In this document: positions 10,100 to 22,357 of the stretch, piece after piece | Layout: every line of letters starts with the position of its first letter | Numbering within the stretch: the stretch's first letter is position 1 | NCBI GenBank assembly: GCA_043228905.1 | Contig: JBHGNT010000003.1 | Coordinates: 14,570,001-14,634,000 of the forward strand | Length of the DNA: 64,000 bases | Direction of reading: 5' to 3' | DNA from: Azolla caroliniana | Taxonomy: Eukaryota; Polypodiophyta | Translations under genes and position numbers: made by a program | Notes under the pieces: model-generated | Databases searched by the model: none | What the model was told of the DNA's origin: nothing | The model's input: only the letters and a program-made list of their open reading frames with translations

Positions 10100-10851
10100 T
10101 GGTCATGCCCGTAACAACATTGGACAAAGGATGGACAGCGTGGGCAACGCAAGCAGCAGAATTGCACACCTACCGGGCGGACTGGGAGAACCAACAAAAA
10201 AAAGGCAGAGGCTTCTACAAGCTCAATGCGGAAAGTATTGAGGCAGTACGCGAGGACCTCACGCAGGACTATCGCACGCTAGGGGACCATCATTCCGAAG
10301 AACTCACGCAGCTGTTGGAAGATTTCGGGGAAAGTCAAGAAGACAGTTTCCTCCGGCTAATGGAGATCAACAGCAAACAGTAGAGGACAGAGACATTTGC
10401 GGTACCAGACAGTGATTCCGCTGAACAAGATCAGCCGCATCCGAATTTGAACAACCCACCAAAGGTGACCACTATGCCTGTCAACGCTACGGAAGAAACG
10501 GATAAGAAAGAGCCCCGTCCAACAGCTTGCCCACCAACTGAAGAGCACAGATCAGAACCTTGGAGGACTGATCCGAACATCGAACCAACTGAGCCAACCC
10601 TGATCACGCAGAGTAAAGATGACAACATGGGAACTCACACACCATCTGAATGTGGTAAAGTGGACGACACGCAATTGGAGGAGTTGGTCAAGGAGAACAA
10701 CGAAGCACCTACGGACTTCACGCTACTTCCAGACCAGGCCGTACAGACAGAGCCGAACATCCTGGACATTTTGAACGATGAGTTGAGGGACGGATTCGAT
10801 GTTCCATGGCACTGGCCCACAGGCGTGCCAAGTGTTGTCCGTCGGACCTAA
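10100..10851 (+). pseudogene. C3 accessory ORF, C-terminal part
   Basis: Single frame with one TAG (10381-10383), cut 5' by A1. It matches the C-terminal third of the C1 and C2 accessory ORFs: an AAELHTYRADWEN segment, GRGFYKLNAESI, a helical EELTQLLEDFGESQED stretch, an acidic Pro/Thr-rich linker and the C-terminal motif EPNILDILNDE. Here the frame continues about 20 codons past that motif, through the pre-LTR box into the LTR, unlike C1 and C2, which stop after IL. The function is unknown; no domain was recognised beyond coiled-coil-like helices. Confidence 0.75.
10816..10832 (+). promoter_or_regulatory. Pre-LTR box of C3
   Basis: CCCACAGGCGTGCCAAG directly before the 3' LTR, where a polypurine tract is expected. 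The same box stands in C1, C2 and E. Its GGCGTGCCA is the complement of the TGGCACACC primer-site core seen in C1 and C2. Confidence 0.65.
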
Positions 10852-11171
10852 CGCTTAGACGAGTAGAACATATTATTAGAAGCGTTAAATAAACGCATGT
10901 AACGGTTGACGCTAGGAGCGTAATGGACTAAAAGCCTTGTGTATATTTCTGGGAAATCCTCTGTAAAGTGGGAGCGTGTATTTCTGGGAGCTGCCTTTTG
11001 TAATACAATACTATCTTCTCTGATTCCCATGTCTGTGTAAGTCGTCTACTGCTTCGGTGTAGTGCCCTGTTGGTAATTATGGGCTAGTAAGTGTAGGGTA
11101 AGTGTGTATATGAGATCACGCACCGGTGAGCTTCAGTTGTAGCTGTCTCCCTTCATGTCCAGACAATACGT
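10833..11171 (+). repeat. C3 3' LTR, first part
   Basis: Starts TGTTGTCCGTCGGACC. It is interrupted by B1 at 11172; the remainder is 52425-52544. The summed length of about 459 bp equals the C2 LTR length. Confidence 0.78.
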
Positions 11172-11836
11172 TGTCGTGGAGAAAACCGTCCCTAGGCGGA
11201 ATCGAAGAATGATGTGCGCGAACCGGCCCTTACACGCAGGCACAAGTTTTGTTGTAATGTACATATTTGGGTACAAGTCGGTTGATGTGAATATTCTAGG
11301 TCGCACGGATTTGATAGGTAGGAAATCGAGGCATATCTCTGTCCAAAAGGAAAGAGAATAAAGATGATGTAACAAGTTGTAACGGCCTCCCTCCTTGGGC
11401 TATAAAAGAAAGGCAGAGGAATCGAAAAAGGGATCTCTTTTGTCGAGGACAAAGTGTTGTCAGACTAGGACCGAACTCTTCTCCTCCGTCTTTCTCTGTA
11501 TTTTGCTCTATATAGGTTTTCGGGAGGTTGACTCTGCTCCGCAGAACGCCCGAGTGCTTCCGGTAGAGTTTCCATCTCGCTCTTCAGTGTGCGTGTGTGT
11601 AGGCGTAGGAGATTTGTCGCTCACTATAACCCCTTTTTCATCATAATATATATATACATATACGCATTTGTCTCGTTTCCGTTGTTTCATTCAGTTGCGG
11701 TTTCTATGTATCTGTGTGTGTGTGTGTGGAAGCACGACCATTGTCTTTCTTGCTCCTACTCCTGATTAGTCATTCCTTGGTCCAAGTCCCCCATGGTCCC
11801 GCCTCGTTCTATATGCACGCGCGTAACAATGCGACA
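11172..11836 (+). repeat. B1 5' LTR
   Basis: 665 bp, TGTCGTGGAGAAAACC to AACAATGCGACA, with a TATAAAAGAAAG promoter motif near 11401 and a CT/GT-rich tail. It contains AAGTGTTGTCAGACTAGG (near 11451), very like the end of the C LTR; the same place in the 3' LTR is where C1 inserted. Confidence 0.92.
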
Positions 11837-11840
11837 TATT

Positions 11841-11859
11841 TGGTGAACCCGATGTGAAC
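11841..11859 (+). promoter_or_regulatory. B1 primer-binding site
   Basis: TGGTGAACCCGATGTGAAC, four bases after the LTR. The same site, with one or two changes, follows the LTR in B2, B3 and B4. The complementary tRNA was not identified. Confidence 0.75.
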
Positions 11860-11881
11860 CGGTGGCAGAGGAATAGAAAAG

Positions 11882-14008
11882 ATGAGGGGAACAGAGCTTG
11901 CAGAAACCATGGCTTCAGTTGTAGATCGATTAGTGAGTGCGCATGAAGGCACAGGAGCCTTTGATAGGGCTATTGAAGCAATCGTTGACACGATAGGTCG
12001 GTTCGGTGGAAAGGACGCCATGAGCTACTTGGAGGCCTACCGAGCCGAAATGGTGATCAGGGACATTCCGGAAGACAGGCGATTGGCCGGATTCCCTCGG
12101 GTGGCGATGTCGGGCATCCACACGGAGGTGCTTGAGGTACGGGCTGAGAGCCGGACCTGGGAAGAGTTTGAAGGTCGGATTCTTGAGAAATACAGGCTTG
12201 ATGACGCGCTTCGGCTATCGAAGCGGGATTTCATGGAATGGGTGGAGACCCCCGAAAAGGGGAGAAACGCGTCGGTGCTCCTCCGGGAGTTTGAAGAACG
12301 CTTCGTGCGTCTTTCGGCGCTGGACCGGACCGTACTGGACACGAGTCGTGTTCTATTATTTGTTAAATCGGTGGACGTGAGGGACCGGGAGCAAGTGGGC
12401 CTCCTGTTGGAGACCAATGACGGGCTAACGGCCGACTGGGCCGTGGTGAAGAGAGTCTACGGCTGTTTCGACAAACGACTTGAGTGGGTCGATAAAGGCT
12501 CGTCGGGGGTGGGCTCTGTTGCGGCAAGGAAGCTTGAGGTACCCCCACCGGCGCGAAGGGAGGAGACCCGAGACTGGCTCGAGGCCGGCTCGACTTCGAC
12601 CAACATGGTCAATAGCCCGTCCGGAGGAGCGGCTCTGGAGGAGCTGACTCAGATGGTGAGCGACCTCCAAATTGCACAAGCACGGAGGGACGATGGCGAA
12701 CAAGCCCGTGACCGAAGGCCTCCGACTGGGCATCGGTGCTTGTGGTGCGATGCGGTCGCCCACGACTGAAAGGACTGCAGGGACTTCGCCGAAGCGATAA
12801 GGGCCAACGTGGTGTACCTGTGGAATGGGCGGGTACACGCTAGCGAAACCCGGAGGGCCCTGGATCTGAACGTCGGACGAGGGGGGATGAAACAGTTGAT
12901 GGAGGAAGCGGCGGCTTGCCACGCAGAGACCATCCACTATTCGGCGTCAGCGGGAATCTGGGTTGGGAGTGATGAAGTTCGAAAAACGAAGGATTTCGGG
13001 TTTTGGCCATTGATGCTGGAAGGCCTAGCCGGCATACGGCTAAGGAAAGAGGAAGCGGACCACACGGAAAGACTGGTTCGGGAGGTAACCGGGTGGAGTG
13101 ACCCGGTCGAAGAGAAGACGGGCTTTGTGGAAGCCGCGTGCCAAAACTACGAGGTTCTGGTGGAAGACAAGCGAGCGGGAAAGACCGGGGGGGCTGGACC
13201 CTCACAATGGTATGAGACCCGGTTCGGGCCGAAGCAGAATGATGTCAGTCCACCCTACGCACCAGACAAGGCCAAGAAGGCCAGTTACCGGTTGAGCACA
13301 GAGATTGAAAGGACCACGGACCTACGAAAGGTCCTGGAGGAATGGATCCTCGATAACAAAGTGGAGTTGTTGCTGAGGGAAGTGCTTGGTATCTCCAAGA
13401 AGGAGTTCCATGACTCCATCGTAAACTTGGTGAAGCGGAATAGGCTTTCGACAGAGCCGGAGCCGGAGAAGCCAGTGGAGGTGTGAATGACGCACCTAGA
13501 AGACATGGCCCAGGAGGACGAGTTGGCGGAAAGCCACTACTCGAGGCTACTTTGGGCTAGGGCCACTACGGAAACCCTTGTTCGGATCAGGGACGTCCAC
13601 GAGCCGGTGGTGGCGTTGGTAGACCACGGTTCGGAGATCAACTTGATGTCCATGGACTTCTACAAGAAGCGAAAGTGGCTGATCAACACCAAGCACGGGT
13701 GGAAGATACGGGCGGCAATGCGTGCCACGGAGGATCTACACGGAGCTTGCCTGAATGTACTAGTGAAAATCGGCGATGTCGAGATCGATCAACACTGCTT
13801 CATGCAGGAGACGTCCTCGCATCCGGTGATACTCGGAGAACCGTACATCATGGCGGCGCGCATGGAGACGAAGGTGATGGACAACGGTTTGGCGTATGCC
13901 CGAGTCAAAAGCCAGGATGGGCGTCATTCCGTTCAGTTTCTAACGGTACGACCGAACCACGTGCATAACCGCGAGACCCTTGGCGGCGAAAGCCGACGGG
14001 ATTTTTAG
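11882..14008 (+). pseudogene. B1 gag-protease
   Basis: One frame of about 708 codons from the ATG at 11882, broken by two TGA codons (12767-12769 and 13484-13486). gag occupies about residues 1-400, with a knuckle CLWCDAVAHD...KDC near 285-299 in which the first TGA replaces an Arg codon. The protease has VDHGSEINLM near 580, with DHG instead of the standard DSG or DTG, and a later VILGEPY flap-like block. The frame ends at TAG 14006-14008 within GGATTTTTAGAG, where pol continues in the -1 frame. B4 gives the undamaged reading at both TGA sites. Confidence 0.88.
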
Positions 14009-17000
14009 AGAGGGCTATCAAGGCGTGGGGACACGATAGTCCGGACACTCCGGAAAAACCCCACACATGTATAGTAGGCAGAAGAACCTGTAACATAGGT
14101 AGGAAGTTTTGGTTCTCCGACAGCGGAGGTTGTACAATAGCCGACATCGTTGGCTGGGAGAAGAAGCGGGAAAAAGAGCGACTCAGGGCATGCGGAGTCC
14201 TCGCCCCCGAAGAGGAAATCAACGGAGCCGTGGAGGTAGTCTCTCTTGACGACCCCTTGGGGAAGTTACAAAAGATGTTTAGAGAGGGCCTTAGTGAAGA
14301 CCGGACGATTCCAGTATGTTCGGAAAAGATGTACGAAGTCATTGCTGACTTCGGTAGAGGACTCGAGTCGGATCGGACGGCCCGAGTGGATACAAAGTAC
14401 AAGACTGTGGACCGGAAGGTGAGGCCAGTCGCGGCACCCTTGCCGGAGGGCAGCGAGTTACAGATGAAAGGGGTCGCGTCAGACCCAAGTTTACGAGATC
14501 CGGCTGGCATAGGACACTGATTCACCGACATAACGCTACGAGAGCTCAAGGTTGGTGGGGGTGGCTTTCTATTGCCGGCGTAGGAGGACTGGTTTCGGAG
14601 AATGCTCGGGAGGCACAAAAAGGCCTTTGCATTCTCGCCGGAGGAGATCGGGTGCGTAGACGCAACGATTGTGGAACCAATGGTGACCTTCGCATGTACT
14701 GTGGAATCTCAAACCAATTCCAGTACCTAGAGCTCACATCTTGAAGCTGATGGAGTTGCTGAAACAGAAGGTGGATATGGGCATCCTCGAACTGTCGAGT
14801 GCCCCGTATTCTAATCGTTGGTTTACCATGCCCAAGAAGAATGGCACGCTGCGCTTCATTTAGGACCTGCATCCGATCAACAATGTGACCATTCGGAACG
14901 CAGGAATCGGACCGACCATAGACGAGTTCGCGGAGGCCTTCGCCGGAAGGTCAATTTACTCAGTCGGTGATCTGTACTTGGGATACGATCAGTTCTAGCT
15001 AGCCGTGGAGAGCAGGGACATTACGACGATGCGGACTCCTCTCGGCCTAGTACGGATGTGTACCCTTCCACAAGGAGGGACGAACTCGGTAGCCTACATG
15101 GTGAACGCAATGAACAAAGTACTAAGAGATTGTATCCCGAACATCACCATGCCATTCTTAGACGACATCCCGGTTAAAGGATGCTCGGTGGAGGATAAGG
15201 ACGAGACAATCGAACCGGACGGATGCCGGAAGTTCGTGGTGGACCACGTCGATGATTGCAAGAAGGTGCTGCAAAGACTAGAGGGCGCTAGGCTCACCTT
15301 CTCTGGGGAAAAATCGGCCTTCGGGCAATCGGAGATCATGGTCGTCGGACACCTATGCGGGCCATTCGGTCGGAAACCGTCGCCAGCCAAGGTAGAGGCC
15401 ATCTCCGCGATGAAGAGCGACTGCAATTCGGTCACAGAAGTCCGGAGATTCTTGGAAGCATGCGCGTTCTACCATATCTGGATCCCGCATTACGCACACG
15501 TCGCGGAGCCGCTCTATGGATTGCTAAAGAAAGGGCGTAAATTCGAGTGGAGAGAGGAGCATACAGAGTCGGTCCAGAAAATGAAAGAAGCACTTGCTGC
15601 GGCACCGACACTCCGGAAAGCGGTCTACGGTAAAGACATCCCGATTTACGTAACTGTAGACACGAGTCCGACCGGAATCGGATGGGTGATCAACCAGGAG
15701 GATGAGAATGGCACAAGGTTCCCCATCCGATATGACGTGAAAGTCCTCAGTGAACGACAGCCAGGGTACGCCCAGGTTAAACGCGAACTCTGGGGTATCG
15801 TTTCGGCGGTCAAGGCCGACAAAGACTATCTGATCGGGACGGAGGTGATAATTGAGACGGACTGCCTGCCGATTGTCGGTATGGTTTCCTGATGCGCGAC
15901 GCCGGACCTGGCAATGCTCAGGTGGATAGCGTACATAAAGACCCTGAATCCGGAAATACGACACATTTCCAAAAGGACAACGCCAAGGCTGACATGCTTT
16001 CGAGGGCGAGATTCCATGATGAGGACGACATGGTTTCGGAGGACAAAGAAGTCGGCATGGACTTCTTCGAGACGACTTACGTAACAACTAGGAAGGGGAG
16101 CACTCCGGCGCTTAACGAGTTTGACGAGAGCAAGTATGATGGGGAGTGGCTCCAGATCGGCGGGTTCCTGAAGACAATGACCCCGGACGTGGCGTGGGCA
16201 AAGGAAGAGACCAACCGGATTTGGAAGAAAGCGTACCGATTCTTCCTACGAGATGGGTGCATATGGAAGCATCCGAAGAAGAGAAACGACATCCTGCTCC
16301 GGGTTGTAGCGAAGAAAGAGGAACAGGTGGAATTGCTGACGGCGTACCACGAGAGTCCCTGGGCCGGACACCGCAGGATGTGGGCCACATTCGAGAAACT
16401 GAAGGGGAAGTACCGGTGGCCGGGACTATACTGAGACGTGCATCGGTTCGTGACGGCTTGCGAAAGCTGTCAGCTGCACTCCATAGTCCGACATCGGCAC
16501 GAGCTCCACTCGACCTACCCTCTGACCGTCCACTTCAAGTGGATGGTGGATCTGGTGATGATGCCAATGGGGGTAGGGCAGATGCGATATCTGGTGCTGG
16601 CTCGAGAGGACCTAACGAACCAGGTGGAAGGCTGAGCATTGCTGAACAAAACGACCGCGGCCGTGTGCCAATTTCTGATCGAAGAAGTGGTATGCCGGTA
16701 CGGGTGTGTAGGAAAGATCGTGGCTGACCATGGGGAACTGGACGCACAAGAGGCTGAAGAGTTGTTTGACCGGCTAGGGGTTAAACTCTTGCTCACCACG
16801 GCGTACAATCTAGAGGCGAACGGGAAGGTGGAACGCGGACACGGGCCGATCGTCAAAGCGTTAGTGCGGGCATGTGGAGGCCAAGTCGGAAACTGGCCGC
16901 GGCTCTTACCCTATGCATTGTGGGCCGACCGAACTACGCACAGTTCGGTTACCGGGTTCATGCCGACGGAGCTGATGTACGGGTAGAAGCCGATCATGCC

Positions 17001-17455
17001 AATGGAGCGAATGATCTCCTCATGGGTCGCGGTGGACTGGATAGATGAGATGAGCCGGGAGGAGCTGTTCATTCCACATGGGGGTAGCTCGAGCGAAGCA
17101 TGGACGATGTGGAATGAGCAGCTTTGGGTTTTGGTATATGACAGCAGCCTCGACAACCAACACAAGGCGATGCGGAAGTTTGCAAGGAGGTGGTTCGGGC
17201 CTTACGTGGTGACAAGCGCAAACGACAATGGGACCTACCATCTCACGGAGCTTGACGAGACGAGGATAGCAGTACTGGTGGTGGGAAAAGGATCAAAGCG
17301 TTCAAAAAGCAGCACGAGGATGAACCAGACCCGGATGACTTGGACAACGAGGATGACTGGTTCAGAGCGAATGGCGATCCGGAGGACGAAGGGTAAGCGT
17401 GGGCCGGTATTCTCCGGCAAGAGTCTATTTTGGTGCATACCGGTGGATGCGCAGT
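14000..17455 (+). pseudogene. B1 pol: RT, RNase H, integrase
   Basis: Pol lies in the -1 frame relative to gag-protease and begins at the gag stop (GFLERAIKAWG). RT block MPFLDDIPVKG near 15150 carries the catalytic pair; RNase H follows with VDTSPTGIGWVINQ near 15655; integrase has an ACESC zinc half near 16455, D residues in MVDLVMMP and IVADHG, and E in NGKVERGHGP; the C-terminal RRWFGPYVV block is near 17190. Damage: stops at 14518, 14581, near 14862, 14996, 15890, 16432, 16633 and 16984, an 8-bp deletion near 14690 and a compensating shift near 15890. The amber at 16984-16986 is shared with B2 and B4. Confidence 0.88.
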
Positions 17456-17456
17456 T

Positions 17457-17469
17457 AGGTGGGGGTGGA
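17457..17469 (+). promoter_or_regulatory. B1 polypurine tract
   Basis: AGGTGGGGGTGGA directly before the 3' LTR; B2 has AGGTGGGGGCGGA in the same place (23017-23029). Confidence 0.85.
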
Positions 17470-17752
17470 TGTCGTGGATAAAACCGTCCCTAGGCGGAAT
17501 CGGAGAATGATGTGCGCAAACCGGCCCTTACACGCGGGCACAAGTTTTGTTGTAATGTAAATATTTGGGTACAAGTCGGTTTATGTGAATATTCTAGGTC
17601 GCACGGATTTGATAGGTAGGAAATCGAGGCATATCTCTGTTTGAAAGGACAGAGAATAAAGATGATGTAACAAGTTGTAACGGCCTCCCTCCTTGGGCTA
17701 TAAAAGAGAGGGAGAGGAATCGAAAAAGGGATCGCTTTTGTCGAGTACGAAG
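17470..17752 (+). repeat. B1 3' LTR, first part
   Basis: 283 bp matching the start of the 5' LTR, ending with the first copy of the C1 target duplication CGAAG (17748-17752). Confidence 0.9.
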
Positions 17753-18201
17753 TGTTACCGACTAGGAACACAATCTATGGTCAGTCCTTCGACCTAAACC
17801 TCCAAGTGACTATGTGACAACGAATGGTAGCGTCTGTCCGTAATACTTAGTGGGATATCCCCCGTAACCTAGCAGCGTATAAGGGAGACGGCTACAACCG
17901 AGCTCCTTAGACAGTGGGCTAGCGCACACACCGTTACTTACTCCTACGCTCTCAAGAATTACTGACACATAGTAGATTAGCCGCAACAACACACAGATAT
18001 CAGAGAAGATGGAACTCTATTACAATATGCCTCTTACATTCAAAATTACACGCTACCTCTATTAGAGGTTTTCTGCCCTTTATATACGCAGGGTCTTTTA
18101 GCCGTTCACGCTTCCCGCGTGAACTGTTACATCTGTTACAAAATTATTCTATTCCATATTACTACGCTCTTGCCCATCGGTTACTATTCTGGTGGACAAC
18201 A
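17753..18201 (-). repeat. C1 3' LTR
   Basis: 449 bp; element sense TGTTGTCCACCAG to TCGGTAACA. Confidence 0.9.
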
Positions 18202-18218
18202 CTTGGCACGCCTGTGGG
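18202..18218 (-). promoter_or_regulatory. Pre-LTR box of C1
   Basis: Element-sense CCCACAGGCGTGCCAAG touching the 3' LTR; no purine tract is present here. See the same box in C2, C3 and E. Confidence 0.65.
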
Positions 18219-18248
18219 ACAATGCCATGGCACGTCAGACCCATCCCT

Positions 18249-20920
18249 TTAATCTTCCTCCAAAATGGCCCTGATGTTTGGTTCTACTACGGTGTCCGCA
18301 TCCGGGGACGGCAGAGGGCCCGTCGGCGCATCGTTGTGTGGTTCCCCTGCCAAAGCTCCTAGTTTCGCGGTCGTCCTATGTGGGTGGGCCGGGTTCTATG
18401 GGCTCTTCTTGGGCGAGGGGGTTTGGTTCAGCCATCCGCGGGCTTGCGGTAGGTCGCGGTTCTAGTTCATCTGTCACTTCCCCCGTGATGTCGGCCGCTG
18501 TTGTGCGCTCTAGGGAGTGGGTTTGCGGTTCCTCTTGGTCTGGGACGTTCTCCGTGTGGTCGGCCGTAAGCGTCTACTCCAGTGGCTGGGGTTCCACTTG
18601 GGTGGTGGTGTCGCTGTTTGGTATTGCGGGGGACTCCGCTCACCGTTCCGCTTTGTTCACCATAGTGGTAGTTTCTGGTGACCTGGCCTGAGGTTCCTCT
18701 TGTTCGGCAGTATCCTAACTTGGTGTCGCAATGGATTCCTCGTTTGTTCGCGTGTTGTCGATTTGCGTGATCTGGTGAAACAGATCCTCCTGACTTTCGC
18801 CAAAATCATCTAGAAGTTGCGCGAGTTCCTCGGAGTGTTGGTCCGCTAGCACGCGATAATCCTGTGCTAGGTCCTTGCGTACCACCGCAATGCTTTCCTC
18901 ATTGAGCTTGTAGAACCCGCGACCGTCTTTCCTTCGGTTCTCCCAGTCCGCTCGGTATGTATGCAACTCTGCCGCCTGTGCGGTCACGCCATCCAGCCTT
19001 TATTGAGTGCCGCTTTTAATTGCGTCGTAAACCTCTCCCGATTGGTTTGAAGAAGTATGCGCACGTTGTCAGTTATTGCTTGGCAATGGTTGCGTGCTTC
19101 TTCTATGGTCTTCCTGAGGTTGTCAATTTCTTGTTTATTAACTGCCGCCGCTTCCTCCTAAGTGCTCCTCATTCCTGCCCACAGATGAGATTCTTTCGCA
19201 TGTAATTCCTCCAACCTGCCCATTTCATTGTTCAGATGAATTTCGAGCTGATGCCTTCTCTCCTATTCGCTCACCAGCTGCTCATCGAACCATGCTTTCT
19301 TTTTCTCTAATAGGGCCCGAAGTCCCGCGATTGCCGCTTTCGATTTTTTCGCTTCCTCCCGTATTTGGGCGTTTTCTTCTTTCATCTAGGCGTGCTATGT
19401 TGTCTCTGCTGCGAGTTTCTCTTCAAGGGTCCTTACTGCATTTCGGCCGTTGGCCCAAATGTCCTTTTCCCTGTCTGAGGACTGGCGAAGTTTAGCGCGG
19501 AGGCGGTCAATTTCTGATTCCGCTAGTTATACGACCCTTTTTGCTTTTGAGGCAATGGCGGTCTGAGCCTCAATCTCTTCCCTTAGGGTTTCCACGACGT
19601 TGTTTGGTGGTGGAGCTGCCTGTTGCCCCATAGTCGCGTTATTTTCCATTTCCGTGATGCGTTCGTTAGCTTTTTTGCAGCTCGACTTGGGTCAGTTTAA
19701 CCTTCTTCCACACATTCTTATTTTTAATGGCCATCTCCTTAGCGCTCATGCTGACCTTGGCTAGTTCCCTATGAACTTTGACTAGGGCCGCATTTAATGG
19801 GGGTAGTTTGTGGCTCATCGTCGCTTTCCGTCGTTTGTGTTAATGCACGCTCGATCATTCGGCGCTCCGAGTGCTCCTCGGACATTCGTTGTGAGACTTT
19901 TATTTGTTGCATTGCCAAGAATTCCATGAGCTCAAAAGAGGTTCTGAACTATAATAGTGCCCCAAACTCATAGGCCGTGTCCGGGATGTCTGGATACGCC
20001 AGGACCTCGCTTTCCACCGTTAATACGGCTCTCCCTCATTGTGATTGGGCCATAATGATCGGCCGTGGTTCTCGGATTATCTCAAAGGTGGTGTTGGGCT
20101 CCATAGTTGCGGAGCTGTCACCTACGATCGTTGTCTTCGCAACCGTGAGTGCGTCTTTCACTAATCGTCGCCCATCTTTCCTGTCCAGCCTTCGCCTTTT
20201 CGGCCTGGGGCTTCCTTGTCGTGGTTGGGCGTCTGGCTCCGGTGCCGCTTCCTCAGTGCACGCCGCCTGCTCTTCCTGCGTTGTTCGCGTGTTCGGCTGG
20301 GCCGGTTGGGGTTCATCTTCCCACTCTGTGGTGGCTAACTCCGCTAACCTTCGCTTCGCGGATCGCGGAGACGACGTGGGCTTGCTGGGATACGGTGTCG
20401 GCAGCCCTCGGGGTGGGAATAGTACCGTTAGGTACTGTTGTATGATAGGCCTGAGATTTTTGCCTCATTGATACACATGCAGGCCTTCCCTTAATGTCGG
20501 CCCTGTGATGACCCTCCAATTGTCTGTACACCCTTCAAAGGTATCAATAATGATACCTGCTTTCTGCTTGGGCATCCCATATGTGTTTACATGAACGCAT
20601 ATGACCTCTAATAGGAACTTGGCAACTTCACGGAAAAAGGGATCTAGGATCTCCTTCGTTCTATATGCCTTGGCGGAGGACAAATATGGACCGAAATATC
20701 TCTGCAGTGACTCCGCAGGAGGGATTTCGAAATGCCTTTCACCTAGTGATGACAGGTCCAACTTTTTCCGGATGGATGAGTTGGTGACCATGTCGATGTT
20801 GAGCTTTCTAGCGATGTCCAGTGCATCCGGGTGTGGAGGTGCCTTCGCGACCCTGATGTACCCATCCAGGCGTTTCTCCACGAGCCATCGACGTAAGGCG
20901 GTAGAGATAAATATCGGCAT
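18249..20920 (-). pseudogene. C1 accessory ORF (unknown conserved domain plus coiled coil)
   Basis: Reads from ATG 20920 (MPIFISTALRRWL) to TAA 18249-18251. The first 150 residues form a domain shared with C2: RxWLxEKxxxGYI, an IPPAESLQRYFGPYLSSAKA block, FFREVAKFLLEV, HVNTYGMPKQKAGIII and WRVITGPTLREGL. A Pro/Arg/Ser-rich linker and long heptad-like helices follow, then AAELHTYRADWEN and GRGFYKLNEESI, and a C-terminus EPNIRAILEED. The frame has many stops (first after HVYQ near 20465). It occupies the position of the env-like ORF of Athila-type elements, but I see no signal peptide or membrane segment. It is not recognised as any known family. Confidence 0.75.
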
Positions 20921-21371
20921 AGTCAAAGTAGGCTCGTGGGGTGAAGATTGTTGGTTGTGGTGGGCTTGAGCTCTGTGATAGGATGGAGAAGGAGGTGAGG
21001 AAGGGGAGCGATGAGAGCGCTGAGAGTGAGGAGTTGGATTTTTGTATTGTGCAGAAAACCTTCTATTTCCTTCTTTTTGTGGCCTAGGGTTCATTGGGCG
21101 GTGAGCCATTGTGGTGTCGTGTGTTCTTGGTCTAGAAGTCTGTGCATGCATTAAGTTCTTTTTTAATAGTGACGCTATCTTCTCTTTCTTTTCTTTTCTT
21201 TCTTTTTTTTCTTTTTTTTCATAATGGTTACATACCAACCTATGTTTATACTATGATTCAAGTAGGACCGGCTACTTACTCCGCGGATTCTCCGGCTTTG
21301 TCTTGTCCAGCGGGGAATGGGTTAGGTGGCGTAGGTCCTAGATAAGGTTTAAGGGGAAATCCATTCACTTT
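20921..21371 (-). other. C1 spacer between integrase and accessory ORF
   Basis: About 450 bp without a supported gene. It contains a pyrimidine run (21180-21222, plus strand) that is purine-rich in element sense. An open frame extends upstream of the accessory ATG to 21238, but its N-terminus is low-complexity Lys/Glu and absent from C2. Confidence 0.5.
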
Positions 21372-22357
21372 CTACCGTAGTACTTCCCCGACCAATGTGT
21401 CCAGTTGAAACGTGCCTTGTTCCGCTCCGACTATCCAGTACGGGCCTGTCCAACGGAATTGTAACTTTCCTGGCATATGCCCCATGCGGGTTTGGAAAAC
21501 CAGTACCGCTTTGCCGACTGCGAAATCCTTATCCCGTGCGTTCTGATGTCGATCCACAAATGCTTTATGCTGTCGTTGCTCCTGCTCCAACATAGTCATG
21601 CTGTGTACACGTTTTTCGCCGAGTTCAAGTAGTTGGTGCAATCGTACTTCCTCCGACTTGGCTTCAGATAGTCGGTCCCGTACTTGAATCCGTAAACTGA
21701 GTAGTTGGAATTCTACCGGCATAACGGCCTCCAGTCCAAACACTAGTCGAAACAGTGTTGAATGTATGCTTGTTTTGTAGTTGGTCCTGTACGCCCATAA
21801 TGCACTATCTAATTTATCATTGACGATTTTCTTTAATATAGTCTACAATGTCTTGTTGGTGGATTTCACCAACCCATTCACCTGTGGGTAATATGGCGTA
21901 CTCTTCTTGTGGACCATAGCGTAATGCTATGTTAGTTCATGAACCACCGTATCGAGAAAGTGGCTCCCCTGATTGATGATGAGCTCAATCGGACAACCGA
22001 ACCGACACTAGATGTGTTCGTAAAGGAATCTCGTCGTGATAGCCGCTGTATTCTCCTATAGTGCCTTTGCTTCTACCCACTTGGTGCAATAATCCATGGC
22101 CACCAATATGTATTTATTACTCGTACGGGCCGCAGCTGGTGTGAAAGGGCCTACAAAATCCAATCCCCACTTTTGGAAAGGATCTAACGGCAATACGGGC
22201 CGGTGAGGCATTCTTGTGCCCTATGTTGGTTGCCCATCCGTTGACACAAATCGCACTTTTTGCAATAATCGTACGCATCCTTCTTTGTAGTTGGCCACCA
22301 TAGCCCTACTTGCCATATTTTCCGGGCCGTGACATCTCCCACGTAGTGGCCACCCGC
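21372..22357 (-). pseudogene. C1 integrase remnant
   Basis: Degenerate C-terminal pol: zinc-domain CKKCDLCQR block near 22240-22270, a catalytic-core fragment around VHKKSTPYY, VFGLEAVMPVEF near 21720-21740 and the C-terminal KLQFRWTGPYWI near 21430-21460. Several stops and at least one frame change. The upstream end is cut at 22357 by the B2 LTR. It aligns with C2 pol at 31256-32480. Confidence 0.75.

Noticed and set aside
21372-22357. Host gene encoding an integrase-like protein
   Set aside because: It aligns with C2 integrase, is full of stops and sits in order with C1 LTR and accessory ORF.
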